From Atriophallophorus winterbourni (Eukaryota; Platyhelminthes; Trematoda; Plagiorchiida; Microphallidae), in assembly GCA_013407085.1 (NCBI GenBank), contig JACCGJ010001889.1, positions 88,812 to 152,811 of the forward strand: DNA of 64,000 bases, written 5' to 3'. The translations under genes and the position numbers were made by a program. The notes under the pieces are model-generated. The model was not told the DNA's origin. It saw only the letters and a program-made list of their open reading frames with translations, and searched no databases. This document shows positions 39,601 through 54,600 of the stretch, piece by piece; position 1 is the stretch's first letter; every line of letters begins with the position of its first letter.

Positions 39601-42600
39601 TGAAACACTATCTTGGTACTATTAATCCTGAAGCATCGTACGCCGCTCAAGCAACTCTAATTGGAGAGATCGTAGAGATTGTTTAGTTTGCGATATGCTC
39701 GTACCAGTTCTTGCTAATTTTAACATGGCATTTGTGTACAAAAAAAGAATTGATTGAAACGTTTGTTGCCCTTATGTCTGGACATGAGTTAAATGATACA
39801 ATCAAAACAGCTGATATTATACAATGATGCCTTTGTAAGCTCGGCACCTAACAGCTGTTATTAATTTTTTCAAGTAGGTTCTAGAGTGTCATAGTATTAA
39901 TGCTGACGGGTAAATATGATCTTCTCTACTGTATCAAAATATATTCATAAAGCAAGTTTAACTGAGGGATCTAATTGAATATTTCGTTAACTTCCGAAAT
40001 CAAGAAACTTAAAATGCTTGCTTGGTTCGAAATAGTTTTACATGTTGATACGCGAAGTAATGAATTGAAAGTGTGAACGAAACAGGTCAAATTACATTTG
40101 ACATGTTACGTGGTACTGAATTTGAAATGGGTGCAAACAGCATGTTTGCTGAGGTAAAGTCGCGCTAATTAGGAAGAGCACCCTTCGGAAAAAATCTGTG
40201 GTTTTCGCCGAAAGTTGAATCACTTAAATAGTTGAAAGTTGTAACAAACACAGGGAGAATCCAGCGAACGATATGAATCGTATTGAATTCGGTTGATCAG
40301 GGAACAATAAGCTTCATTCGAGATCGTCTGTATTTCACTGTTGGAATCACAGCTGAGAACTCGGTGCACAAGAACTCAAGTGGTTATTAGCCGAGAGAAA
40401 TAATGGTGTCCTCATTTAATCAATAAAAGGCAGCTCCCGGTAAAAATATTATAAGGCAAACGGCACGCCTGATCTTCGCTGAGAAGGTCATTCAATATGA
40501 TCGGTAATGGAGTCAGTGCAATGAAGTTTTTAAAAACTTTTACAACAAATTTTGTAAACATTCGCTTCTAGCATAAGAGCATGTCGAACACAGCATTAGC
40601 CAAAACAGACTTCTCGATTGTGTTGCGAGCATTCAAAGCAAGCAAATTTATTAATGATATTTATCAATTATGTAAATATGGATAAATAATAGCGGCAACT
40701 GTCTGTGATTCGTAAGCGGTTTTGATGTTGTGTTTGTGCCACGGTCAACGGCACTCGGAAGATGATGCACATAGTTATTTATCAGGATTATGGTTAGAAG
40801 AGACAAATTGTTGTATTTTCATATGTGACTGAGGTCAAACGAATCAATCGCTTGCATACCATTGTGGTGGTGTAAAGTGCACGTGAAATCAGTGCCACAC
40901 ATGAGAACAAATTAAGTGAAACATCTTCAAAAAATAGTGTTTGATGGAAAAATTCAGTCGCGGTTGAAGGACGTGCGATTTGTTCAAGGTCGATCGTGGG
41001 AGGGACTGGAAATTCACTTCCAGTTGGTACGACATCGACTGACAAATCCGATCAGAATAAAAACTGAAACAGATAGTTTAAGAACCTTGTTATGGCAACG
41101 AGCTTGGCCTATTAAAGATAGGCGTATTAATATCGCAACGCTCCGAAGGCTTCTTTGAAGAGGAGTTTTGAGTCTCAGTTATTGCAATCGTTTCTCGTAC
41201 GTTAATTTCCAGAAGCCACTTACGAGTTTGGTTGCACGATGGTTTATTTTATCAAGCAAACGGATATTCTTTTTTAACCACTGATTCCAAACTTGCAATG
41301 CATGCTTCATGATTGGAATTAAGTAGACTTTCATGATGGTGGGCAACTTTCCGGGCGATAAGGTTCCGAAAATCCGTCACAGCATACATGGAAGCTTGGA
41401 AGTACGCTTGTAGATGACCACACAATGCAGACTGTTCTTCAGACTGCCGCATATCCAGACTCTAAGATCCATTTCCCACTCAAAATCGTCTGTCCAAAAA
41501 TGATATTGGTAATAGAATGGCTTACCAATTTGAAACACCTTGCTTTTTTGAAAAATGAATGATAGCTTATTCCTTACCGACCATTCATGGAGAGCACCTA
41601 AATCATTTTGCAGCTGTACATAGTTCGCAGTTGATTTTATCCACGTCCAAAGTTTATTATCATTAGCAAAGAGAATCACCTTGCATAAGAGCGACTCTGG
41701 TAGATCGTTGATTTAAACCAAGAAAAGTACTGGTCGAGGAAGGAACCTGGCGGTACGCCACTAGAGTCATCAATAACCCGTGATTGTACCCTGTTGATTC
41801 GAACGATCGCCTCGCGCCCAATGAGGTAACGTTCCAGCCATATGAGTAGCTGTCCGCTGATACCCACCTTCTTTAGCTTTGTAGTAGTCGAAAGAGATCA
41901 ACTCGGTCAAAATCTTTAGACATGTCCAGATAGCAAGCGTGGATGCTAGCTCCTTCGTCAACCGCTTAGGTCCAGTCTTTTAACTCTGTACGATATGATG
42001 TTGTTGCAACCTAACAAGCGAATTATTACTCGGTTTGATATCTTTGAGCGCTCAACCCGCTCTACACAGAGAATTAACTTGATAGTAATAATAAGTGTGG
42101 TTTTATTCGTCTGCAAATCACTGACAAGCGAGTTTAGCATGTTTTCACACCACGGTCTAGAGTCAACGATTACAAATCAATCGACTTGATACACTCCAAA
42201 CTTGCTGCAATCATTTTTTCCTGATAAATGCAAATGTTATTTGCACATGCGATACTTTCAAGAAAAGATGGCAATTCAAATTAGAGTAAAGCTGCAGTTC
42301 AAGGCTGTATTGTTCCGTTTAATTTTCAATTTCCATTACCATTAGACCAGATTAGATATCGGAACAATGTCGAATCACCGTTAAGAAGGAATTATTGAAT
42401 TGAATGACAAGCTGATTAAGGTCTTGAAGATGAATGAAAACACGAAACGATTTCAACGCATAAAAAACGTTCAAAAGCATTCAGTCCCAAACCTAAGGCG
42501 TTGCAAACAAACGAATTATTTTCAATGAATGGAACATGCAAATGAAAGACACTCAAAAATATGGCCCCATGAAATCTGGAAAAATATATTAAGGGACACC

Positions 42601-45600
42601 ATTTAACATATATAAAGACCCCCAAACCCAGCAAAGCGCCTTCACAACCGTATTGAAATTCCTGTTTCTTTCGTGTATATATTCGTATTTTTTGAATAAA
42701 AACCGTGTTGCCTGTAACTAAGCGAAGTAAGTGTTGATTTGACACGCGGAAAAATTACGAGATTGGATCAAACAACCACTACTTAAAAGCGGCCAAAGTA
42801 ACGCAAAGCTCGCTCAACAGCGGATCATCCAAAAGCTACGGGATACCATTTTATTATTGTGAACGTCAAGAAATTTCGGTCAATCATGTTTCCCTTAGAC
42901 AAAACGTGAGCACATTCACAAAACAGGTCCACGTTAGTCATGATTCGAGAGCACATACTTAATCATTTACTTTTTATAGCGTAAACCTGTGGTGTTGTAT
43001 AGAGTTCGCTATTCAACTAGAAATCCTTGATTTACATCACCAAGAGATCTTTCTCGCTATTTCATTGAACACAGGCCGATCTTTGTAGTACAAGTCTGAC
43101 GATCCAGCCAAAATCAGCTTTGCGCCTAAAACAATATCACTCCTTCAAAGAATACCTGCATTGTATCGGCCACAATATCATTGATCAAATAGATTTACGA
43201 GGACAGAATTTCAAAGTTGTGATCATTATTCATCATTAGCCATTTTCCTTCCAGTCACACAGCTTGCATGAGATGAACGAAATCCTCGCTGGTTGATTGC
43301 ATAAAACGTGTCAACAACTATACAAAGAGACCATGAAAAGTGGGCAACAGGAGCACGTGTGCAAATGTCAGAAAGAATGCTCCAAACGTAGGACAAACTG
43401 CACATCTGCCCGAAATTTCACGTTTAAAAAATCACCAATCTAATGAAAATTGTAAGTGTACGATTTTGAACAAAAAAACTATTTTACTATTTTACTTAGG
43501 TTATTGAACAATAAGATTTTTCCGAAATACGCAAAAGTTGAAATTTAACGGTTAATCAGATTGACTGGACTGAAATGCAGATGAATATAATTTGTAATTT
43601 AGAAATTTGAATTCATAATCTAATCGCTGCGTGTACGAATCAAATAGAAGGAAAAGTACCTCATTTTGTGAATAGATTTGATCCAAGTTCAACATTTCTT
43701 ACAAAAATTAGGTTTCTTGTATGTTTAAAGGTTAATGTTTGAGAATGGATAGAAGGTGGATCTTCCACCTCAGAGACTCAGAATATATTGGGTGAATAAT
43801 GGTGGGTAAATTATTGAGACACGTAAATATTTATGTACAATACCCCCATTATAAACACGACTCCGGATATATTTGTTAGCGAGTGTGAATAAAAATCAAC
43901 GACTTCAGCCCCTCGTTCGCTCAAAATTGTCAGAGATTGTCGTGCACGACGGGGTTGGGTAACGCTTGAATTCATCCAGCTGCGCTCTGCCACGAAATTT
44001 CTCTGACGTGCTTTGCAAACACATCTCATCTTACTTTCTATTCCAAACGTGTCATCTATCAACGCTGAGCGCGAAATCATAACGGGGAAATTCAATGCTT
44101 GGAAGAAAAATAGGTTTTCGAATTGGGATGAGGTAGGCGGATGAAATCGAAACAAATCATCACGCAGGTCTGGATATAGATTTGTGGAAACAATAGCAGC
44201 AATTGAACACAGCAGATTCGTGACTTATTCAATCAACTAACCACCATTGGGGTTTAAACGCAAGCTCGCAAACTACGTCGGGTAAATCACTAACCTTGCC
44301 AAAACACGGATAGGAATAGGATTGAAATGAGGGGTAGACGCCTCTGATTCGTTTTGGAATTCTCCATCAAGCGTGGGTCTATTAGACGATTTAAACGAAA
44401 AGGAAGATTTAAAAAACGCGATAAGTTACAAATAATGTATTGGGAAAATTAATGAAATAGCCATACTTTAGAAAATATAATATAGTGTTGTGACAAATTG
44501 CAACGTTTTGTTAGATACGAATTTATCTTTAAAATATTCATAAATTTTAAACATGGCAAAACAAATTACGAAATTTCCCTGAAACATTAATAGAAACAAT
44601 ATTTTGTTACCATCACTCCGTACCTCGCAATAAATTTGTTGAAATCCGTAAGTGAAAAGTTTTGTTTACAATTTTAGCCCAGATTCTGAACGCATGCACC
44701 TAAACAAGGTTGAACCACTCAAAATAATGTGCACTCCGTAACTATCCACGGCTGATCGGTTGACTTGAACATCAAGTTTATCGTCTGAAATGCTATTTCG
44801 AATTTAAAGAATATGGAAAACGGGCGTCGGTTAACAACGTTTCTGTCAAATCGCCAAATTATATATATATGCACAATCTAATACGGATATGTGCCGTTCT
44901 CGAATGTAAGTGTGATACTACCCGGATGCATACACCGAACTTGGGCAGATTTCGTTTAGAGCGTCACACCTCCAGCTTGTCCCTTCCTCTCACTTATTGC
45001 TATTTATGGTCCTTCAGGAAACATGTAGGTGGCGACTCTGAGATTTTATCATGTCGTTTTTATTTGTGGTTGTGTAGAAACTAAACCCACATTTTTAGCA
45101 AGGCGTTGGTTAATGTACTGCTTTTTTCAAAACATCTCAAGCAATTCAGCGATTTTAAAATCAATTGCATATCTCTCATGCTAAATAAATTCATTTGAAC
45201 GTATTCGGCATTCTTCAGAAGTTATCAAACTGGGAATCAAGTGCCAGTAAACCTACCAGGAAGCATACACCGAACTTAGGGAGATTCCTTTTAAGGCGTC
45301 CCACCCCGAGCATTTACCGCATTAGCTTTACCAATAAGGCAAGGGAGAGAGAATGGTTCGCATTTAGCCGCAGCCGGTGACCGACGTAGCGGTTTGTACA
45401 CCCCCTATCGAAAACTTCCAGTTCAGAAGTTTGGGTATTAACTGCAGATTTCGCATTGTTCAGCCTACAATGTCCTTGAATAGTACAAGTCAAAGTTGCT
45501 TTTGAGTCTGCTTAGTCACATTGCCGCGTAATGCTATCATCATTGGATATTTGTGACTTTTTATAAAGAGAACACTTGCTAGTCGAAAACCTACCAGGTC

Positions 45601-48600
45601 ATTGGAATCAATAAAAATACCTCCAAATAGATGCAGATGGAAAGTATGAGATTTGTAGTCAGCTGCGAAATTCATTCATCTATTCAAGTGATGGATAATT
45701 TGGTTCTTGGTTGGTTCAGATACACACAGTGGTATGTGTCACACACGTACGTCAAAAATTTAGGGAATTAAAGGCTTAAGGAAGCTGCAGGATCTATCAA
45801 ATCTACTTGTATTGCTTCTGACGACATCTCGATTTGTCAGAAAACCAGTCAGGTGTATTCGATCAGTGAATTAATTAGTAATATTCGCAAGTAGATCACG
45901 CATTCAAAACGACAACATGCACCAAGAAACATCAAGTAGACACCTTCAGAAATGTTAGAGTATTCAATTAATCTAGCGTGAAACTTCCATATTAGCTCTG
46001 TCGCCTGAACACTACTGATTCACGCAAATTTATAATGATAACTTGTTCAGTATTAGTAAATAACAGTGGAATGTTGATTGTAATGACTATTTTGAAACAG
46101 GTGTGTGTTAGAATAAAGAAGAATGTGACTCTAAAAATCAAAAGCATGATAGATATAATATATTGTGGTGCTCACATCCCCCGAAATTACACCCCACTAC
46201 CAGTTTAAGGCTGTTTGCAGTCATCAGGTGGAGACAGTTAGATTAGGTTACGTTAGCCTTGAAATAATGGATAAGTGGTAAACAAAGTTATGCTTGAGTG
46301 CCACTGTTAAATAAAGTTCAAACAAAGAATCACATAGTGATTCCTGGTCAAGCACTCAAGGCGCTTATGGATGACCAGAGTAATGTGTTGCTGACATCCA
46401 CAGTACTTACACACCAATAACGGTTTTTGGCTGTTCGCCGTCATCGGGTGGAAACAGTAAGATTAGGTTCAGTAAGCCTAGATAGATATAATTTTCTTTA
46501 CAAGCCACACCAGCCATTTTAAGACGTCTAAGGCCGAGAGAATAATTGTGATGGATTGTTTTCCAAATTACCGAAATCAGCCACTAAAGCGGAATGCGTC
46601 CATTATATTTCCTTCCAACGGACAAACTATATACTTGCTGGATAATACATTATAAAAAGCAATGGTTTCGTCAAGTTTAGGCACCAGTTAATGCGAGTTA
46701 ATTGCACGAAACCTATCGCTAGCTTAACTAGTCCAACGCTAGCATCGAGAAAAATCACGTAATCATATTGCTGCTCTTTCGAAGATTGTGAATAGAGAGG
46801 TACTTAATTAATCTTGAAATATTATGATTCACGTTACAAAAAATAATTTTCAGATACATGTTTTAGTTATATATCGTGCAACTGTCACTTGTTTCACTTT
46901 TTAGGAAGGTTTCGAGCAGGATACCACAGGTCACGATTTGCATATAAAAATACCGAAAAATCTATTTAAATCTGAATAGATTGCACAATATAATAAAAAT
47001 ATTGCTTTATTTGTTTCCAGTTACAAACGGTGTATTTTAACCCTTTCAGGACGGATGTAACCTTTTGGTTACATGAACTTCGCAAGTCATTTTAAGCTAA
47101 TTCTAACTGAATTTTCCGAATTTTTTTGCACGGCGGCATACATAATTTTGTCAACTGCAGGGTGGTTTTCTTCTTTGTTCGCAATCATCATTGACTTGTC
47201 CACAGTGAAAGAGAAAGTATGTGCTGGTACGGGTTTCGAACGTATCCTCACAATTCGCAGTTTTGTGAGCCAAATAAAAATCGTGAGAAAGTCTCCGTTA
47301 TTATAAATTTTGTTCCAGTATAAACTTAGTCATGCCTACAAAGACATTATGTAAAAAAAATTGGAATAAATCAGAAAATCTTCGAAATGCGTTGCGTTTA
47401 AATAGATGTAACCTTTATGTTACATCCGGCAGAAGTCACCAAAATCGTACGCTGGTGAGTTATGCCGGAGGTAACCAATTGGTTACATTTTGTTATTTTT
47501 AAATTATGTGAATATCACAAACTTTTTATATTATTTGTGTTATTTCACCCCTGGGCAACTCGTTTCCGAAGAAAAAATATTTTATTTCGGGTTAGAAAAT
47601 AATTCAGGCGTGAAAGGGTTAAACGACTGCCAGTGAGCTTTGAATATTCTCAGGATGCAGTTGTGTGACGAAATGTAATCAAAAATATTTATTGTTGTTG
47701 GCTTCGATTGATCGATGTTGAACATAGATGCACTCTGCATTATCTCATAATTCACACCGCGCATGTGACTATACAGGTTGATTCAGAGCTAAAATCTATC
47801 CCGCAACGCTCAACAGTGGTGTTCCTTTTGCCTTGCTTGAACAGAAATATATTGACCGGCTGGTGCAATTTAGAATCACCTTTTTGTTCCGTTCTTTTAT
47901 TGTCGGTTCCAAGTGTATGCGGAGAGAATTATTAGATTGCTTTAAGATGAGTTTCAAAAGAGATAGGCCAAGGATGTTTGATTACCGAATCAACGGCAAA
48001 GGATGTCCGTTTATTTACCATGAAAATGACTGGCTGATACATAGTTTACCGGAAAATCGACAAAACGAACCTTTCCAAATCAGGACTGGCGTGAATTTGT
48101 TTAATCGAAACTGGATTTTGACCGGTTGAATGATCACCAACGAGTTTAATCGCTGGTGGTTTTGGGAACCAAACCAACAAAGTTGACGTGGCGCTACGTC
48201 CATCCAACTTTGCAACCAATGGAAGTCCTGGCGACCCGTCCAGTTCAGCTCCCGAGAATCCTAGACGATGGCAAGCATCGTTGGCGAAATGGATGACTGC
48301 ATCGTCCCCTGTCTGACAGGTTGCTCGTGTCGTTACGTCGATCACATCTCCAGCGTGTGTCAGTCCATAAACCCAAACTGGGTGCGTGCTCGGTTGACCT
48401 GTTAGCGCAGCCAGGTTTACCAGCGCGGTCGTCTTGGAAAAGATAATGATCATACCCGCGAAAATCAAATTATTGAAAACAATAGCAGTTTTGTAAAATA
48501 TGGATGAGGCGTAAAAAGAGGAAATATAAAAACGAAGATTATCGAATCTCGTATACAGATTATTTTGATAATGTTTTGAGAGTAAAGGCAAAGTATAAGT

Positions 48601-51600
48601 GAAACCGAAGACTGTATACAGATTTCGTCTTTTGGGTGATTCATGTCAAATTATCAATCTGATATTTGTGAAAATCATCTGAACTTCGCGACACTTTGAG
48701 ACCAAATAATATGATGATAATATCGTACAAGTGTGAAAATAGTTATAAGTTTGATAATATTTTATAGTCACGCAACTAATGAATAGTTCGCTTCTTACGG
48801 AATCTTCTGAGTAATTAAATCTTACTTAAATAATGTTCCGCAATGAAAGGTTCATACGTAAGTCCAAATTAGTCGTTTTCCATCAATCATTTTAATTCAA
48901 TTTGTGCGTGGAACTTCACGTACGGTTAATTCTAAACCTCGGGTGTTATCAAGGAACACAATAGCAGGAAATGTCCCCTAGCCCTCCAGGTATACAAAAT
49001 TTGAGCGGTTCGATCACAGTACATCCAAAAAGTACGGGTCTTTTTATTAACCATCTCCGAAAGGGTTTGGCCCTCTATACTTGCTCTTAATATTCGAGGT
49101 TTAAACCTGAATCAAAATCACATGTGACTAGCACAGAGATTGAAAAATCCTCTAGGGTTTGGTATCACCACCAGCCTACTTGTGCAATGCCCATCTGATC
49201 ATCGTCACGAACAGCATTACAGAGATTGCTTCTATCGCTAATTGAATATCGTATAATCAAGACGGAATTCTACGTAATACAAGTGGAAGAAAATTGAATT
49301 AACGAGCTACATATGAGCAGACGGCTATACAATATATGCACACCCTTAAGGCGTCACTATAAATCAAACAGCAATCATGCGGTGTGGATGAGTTTATCTA
49401 AATCAGCTAGAAAAATCTCCGCGAGGCTCTCACGCTAATTCTTATAATGAGCTTTTATTTTCGCTCAATTTGATAAGCGCAGAAGTCCATTCTGACCCAA
49501 CCAATAGGATGATTATAGCAAGACGGTCCCTGAGCACGGTTTTGAGCCAGGAACTCAAGCGTGAAAAGCCCTTGGATCGCGAAGACCCCAGCCCAGATAA
49601 TAGACTCCGTCGAAAGTTAAAATGGTAATGATTGGAGGTTCAACTGTGTATACCACTTCGAGATTTGATCACCACGATTTCGGTGCCAATCTGAAGGCTA
49701 CGTCGCAAAATAAATCAGTTTTTGAAATAACAATAGAGCCTAAACCGTTGCATTGTGTACGATGCGCGAGTGCACAAGGGTAGCACAGCGGACAGGACCA
49801 TCAACATTCAGTGGGGTAGTCTACATTCTTATTCCACAAAATTTGCACAATAAGCTTCACCCGGATCTTCATCACATCAAGACTCTTTAACTACGTAAAG
49901 ATATTGCTCTCTTTGATAAAATCTATCACAGCGCAACAAAGTTAGCGAAAGGTCTTCGCAAAGTTCCACATACCGAAAGATTGCGACGTCCGGGTTTGTG
50001 TGACTTTACCCAAAGGAGGATACGACGGGATATTATTCTTATTTTTAGAATTGTCTCTACCGAAGGACATCTGCTAAGACACTTGCATTATGTGTGTGAT
50101 GAGAAAATGACACGCGGATATGCCTAATCCCTTTTCGTCTCATGTTTCCATATTGATTGTCGGCGCCATTATCTGCCCTACTTGCAATATTTCTTTGAAA
50201 TTCCCCACCCCAACATGTGATGGACTCTCCTTGCCTGGCTTATACATGAAAAAGAACATCTTTTCGTGAGCCTTACATTTAATATACTCCATTTCTTTTA
50301 TACTATTAAATTTTCACTTTTTTATTCATACCGTAATCATGTGGTGTTGTAAAGTATTAATGTTTTAACCATAAATCCTTAAAAGGTTTTGGTATCAATA
50401 AGGTTAAAAATATCTGCGACAGTCTATCTCCCTGTTTAAGGGGTGAAATCATGTTACCTGTCCATTCTAGTGCGGAAGAACTCGGATAAAAGCACCGGGC
50501 CTAAAAGTTTCAGTGAGGGAAAGAAATAATAATCTACCCTTGAGTATTAGTCACGATCAATTCTGAGACGAACCTGGTGTTTCACAATAAATACATCCCT
50601 AGAAATGTTATAAATGGTATAGTCTCTGACTGCTGACGGTACTCATGAAGACACGAATTGCTTGTTTGAATCGTGCTTGAGTGCACTGGTGTCGATCGAG
50701 TAAGATATCAATCAGTTGTAGCTCATCGAAATGTATCAAAATAACAGATGCCAGAAACGTTTTACTAAATCACACTCCGTTGTCTGAAGGCTTGTTTCAA
50801 CTTGAAACTACTTTTTTTTCAAAATACTCTCCTATTTTTACTGAGGAGTCCATCCGTTGACAAACTTTGTTGTCTGAAATGTAGACTACTCAGAAACTCC
50901 GACAGCCGACGCGCTATTCGCGGGCAGAGTGAAATGCAACGTTTTGAAACACAATACGAACACAGAACATATTTAATATTACAGTAGCGCAGTAATAAAA
51001 TTTCCGATACGGGATTTCGACTATTCTCATTTTTAACCCCTTATGGACATTAAAGTTCACATCCTACCATATCAATATTTATGCGAAAAACTGAGCAAAC
51101 ACCGCAACAGAGGAAACTTTCTTGTTTCGACATCTATCAGTCTGGAAACCACGATTTGTTTATGTTTCATTTCGGACGGTAAGCGACCGTTGGAACTAAA
51201 CAAATTATCCGAGAGGATCGAATAGCACGGCCAGCAATTGCACCGAGGTCGGTAGAAGTGCGTGTCTTCATAGTATGTGTGTGTGTGTTAAAAGCAGTGT
51301 AACGGCGGGTGATAGATTCAGCGAACAACATCAGTATCACATATGGAAGCGAACGTACGAATGGCAATATGTCAGATCGCATAGATTGCGCGGCAAACAA
51401 TCTTTATGCACTACACCTGTTCGACATTCGCCAAAAATAGCAAGTGCGTATTTGATCACGTTTACTTACAACATAAGTTACGATTTATTTGTGTTATTGT
51501 TAAAAGGAAATGCCTCGTTTGACCGTTAACAAACTGCTTCGAAAATGAAAGTGAAGTGCATGAAACACGTTGCAGCTTCAATGCGTCCACGAGGAATTTA

Positions 51601-54600
51601 TGAGAATATTACGACATGACTTGAAACAGTTTTTTACTGTTTGATAAAGCTGGCACGACAAATTTAATCAGTCACAGGTACACACACACGTGTAGATGAG
51701 GTTGAAACCACTGTCTTGATCAAAATACCCGTAATTGCATGCATTTTAGCACGTTTTTTAAAAAGGTTCACATTCGGTAATTAGACGTAACCCATCGTAG
51801 TGTGTGTCTGATGAAAATGAATGCAATGCGGATTTTTTTCTCACGCGCTAACATACTTCTCGAGCCTATCGTAGTCCAATGAACGCAAAGTTTTGAGCAT
51901 GCCACTTACTTTGAGAACCATGGCCAAGTGCGTGAATTCGGATGATTCGATATTCAACCGAGTCACGATTGGGCTCACATTGATTCCGCGATCCGGTGTG
52001 TTGTGCCGCCCGAGTGTCACGAGGCTCCAGAAAATGCGAGGCGCCACACGGCCATTGGCTTCGGGTGGTGGGCGAATAACGCGAAATAGCAATTTGTACA
52101 CCTCAATCGCTTGGCTGAAAATAAACGGTTTCAACGCAATTAACGGTACACTTATGCCTTGATATTCACATTACGTTGGTGTTAATTATACACCTAAATG
52201 TACCAAGGAACGATTAGCAGGTGGATATTTTACAACGACACATGCAGTATTGTCTGTATTAAATGCAATCTGTATAAAATTCGTCGCAAACATATCAGCC
52301 ATTCCTTCTGATCAAGCGCATGTCAAACAGGGAATGCGTAGCTAGCCTGTAACTATTTGGTCAGAGCAACATGAGGTTTAGTCAAAATTGATAAAAAAAC
52401 AATGAGTCTGCATTTCCATCACACACACACCTCTTGACCTGTTTCGTGCAGTTTGCACTCACCGGGTACGATCAGGACCTCTGTGTGCTTGAAACAGTGA
52501 AGGAATGATAAACAAATTGTGCTTGTAAGGTACTGTTTGATAAGGTTTGCACGACCAACCTTACCTGCGCTAAGGTTGAACTGTTAAAACTCTTGAATTT
52601 CGTAATTTAAAATGGACAGATGATATCTCTCAGTCGTGTTTATGCATTTTTGGCAGCTGACTTCGCATTCTCGCACTCAGAAAAGACGTTTCGATTGAAT
52701 TTTAGCGATTTGATGCCAACCGATGTGAAACACCAGTGGATATTGCAAAGAACTGCATAGAAAACAGAGTTGAAAATCCCATTCAGTCACTTGTAATAGA
52801 AGCAACTTGTTGGCCGGTCGATGTCGACCATGGATGTACATCACAATCGTGTGAATGTTCGAGTTTTGCAGCTTTTGGAATGACTGAACAGTCCGATTCG
52901 GGAGGAACAATCTCTCCCGCAGCGCTGGCAACAAAAGTCAGAACTAGGTTGTATTGCGTCAGTTGCACGCCGGCCGCGTGATCTGCGTTCAGCAGCCAAG
53001 AGCTGTATCTGCTCCTCCCCAGCGTGCAGACGACGCTTTACACAGTGCCTCCAATGTGAGCGGTCAAGAGCAAGTTCTTCCCAACTCGCCGGGTCAATGC
53101 CAAAAGCTTTCATATCTCTTTTGCAAACGTCTTTGTACCGCAAGTGCGGTCTGCCTAATGGTCGACTTCCTAGTTGCAACTCACCATAGAGTAGTGGTGT
53201 CTAACATTTTTGTGAGAACCATTGCTGAGGTAGAGGTATCGCCCGAGGTTATATGTAATTTGAAAGGGAGCGAAGTTGGTCATCTTTAGAACGGAGTACA
53301 TACTAGGCTATGACTCGCAATCTCTTTATTTAATTCCAGGAAACGTATTCAAGCAGCCGCCATTTCATCATGCATTCAAACCAAAGAAACGGAACTACAT
53401 AGTTTTTTCTGTATCTTGCAGTAAAAGCTGGAATCGTGATTGCCGAAGTAAGAACCATTTCGCTATAATCACTCAATTGTAATTTGAACTCGTTTTTGGC
53501 CAAACTAATGAGGAATCTGTGAAACCTAGAATGTTATACAATCAGAATTCATTTGAAAACCGATTTGTAAAAGGTAAAACAATCAACCTAATTAGGTAAG
53601 CAGGAACGGTTGCTAATTAAATGTATCAGCTAGACTAGGTTATCAGGTACGATTCTGTTTACAGCTGAAATTGAAACTTAACGAGATTACGGTGTTTTCA
53701 TAAAATGTTTCTGGATAATGATCTAAAGCATAAATGTAACAGTGCTTTTTAAGAAGGACATTAGATATTTAGAACGATTGAGGTGACCTGAATCAAAGTC
53801 GAACCAATACATAATAATCCGTGCTACTTTTCCATCACAATATTAAGCTGATTCTGAAATGTTCCGCCTGTAGTAGTTATTAATATTTGACTCCTCCAAT
53901 CAGATTCAATTAATGCTGCTTGTAGCATAGTTAGGTTTAGCGGGAATTCACGATCGAACTATGAAACAAATGTGAGCAATTTTATTCTTGTTTCCGATGG
54001 ATAACTTTGTTTTTCAATCATCTATTGTTTTAGGGCTTACTGTAATGAAGCTTACCGTCTGTATTCGATAAAGACAAACAGACGGAAAGCGGTTATGAGT
54101 TGGGTTGGAAGTGCACACCGAAATCCGGTCATTTTGTTAGTTGAATTCGATACAATATGTGCATTGGTCAGCTAAATGTTAGCTGTACCAACCTGAATGA
54201 CACTTGCTTCCAAGTTTAACTTTTTTATCTAGTAAGATTCACAACCAATTAACTTTACTGTGATTTTTATCAATGTAAAACAATGTCCATAGTAACGTGT
54301 TGCTCAAATCCCCCACTTACACACAACTACCGGTTTCTGGTTGTTTGCCGTCATCAGGTGGAAAATCACTATGTGAATCTCTATTTGAACACCGTGGTTT
54401 GTTTGACGAGCCTATGAAACAATGGAATTCATGTATAACTTTGTAAAACAATGTCGTTTTAATGTCTACTGCTGCAAGGGGTCAGTGTAAAGACTACAAT
54501 TCAATTCCAAAAACAAACTCTTACCTGTTACGTGTGACCGGTTTGTTTCGAGCTAAATCCTCTCTCAATCTTGCCACAACTTCAGTGACATTGCGCTTTT

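Larger units (their letters stand above)
47037..47622. mobile_element. piggyBac-like MITE with TTAA target duplication
   Basis: TTAA at 47037-47040 and 47619-47622 flanks a 578-base element that begins CCCTTTCA and ends TGAAAGGG. TTAA duplication and CCC/GGG termini are the hallmarks of piggyBac elements. No transposase frame is present; the 77-codon frame inside is not one. It carries three palindromes around a GTAACC core. It sits in the intron downstream of the 48050-48432 TMEM132 exon. Confidence 0.8.

Noticed and set aside
40794..41158. Overlapping frames on both strands next to a LINE fragment
   Set aside because: Each could be the shadow of the other, and neither has splice signals or homology.
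43811..44155. 114-codon minus-strand frame considered as the missing TMEM132 segment
   Set aside because: No consensus splice borders in phase and no convincing alignment to the expected cysteine-containing stretch.
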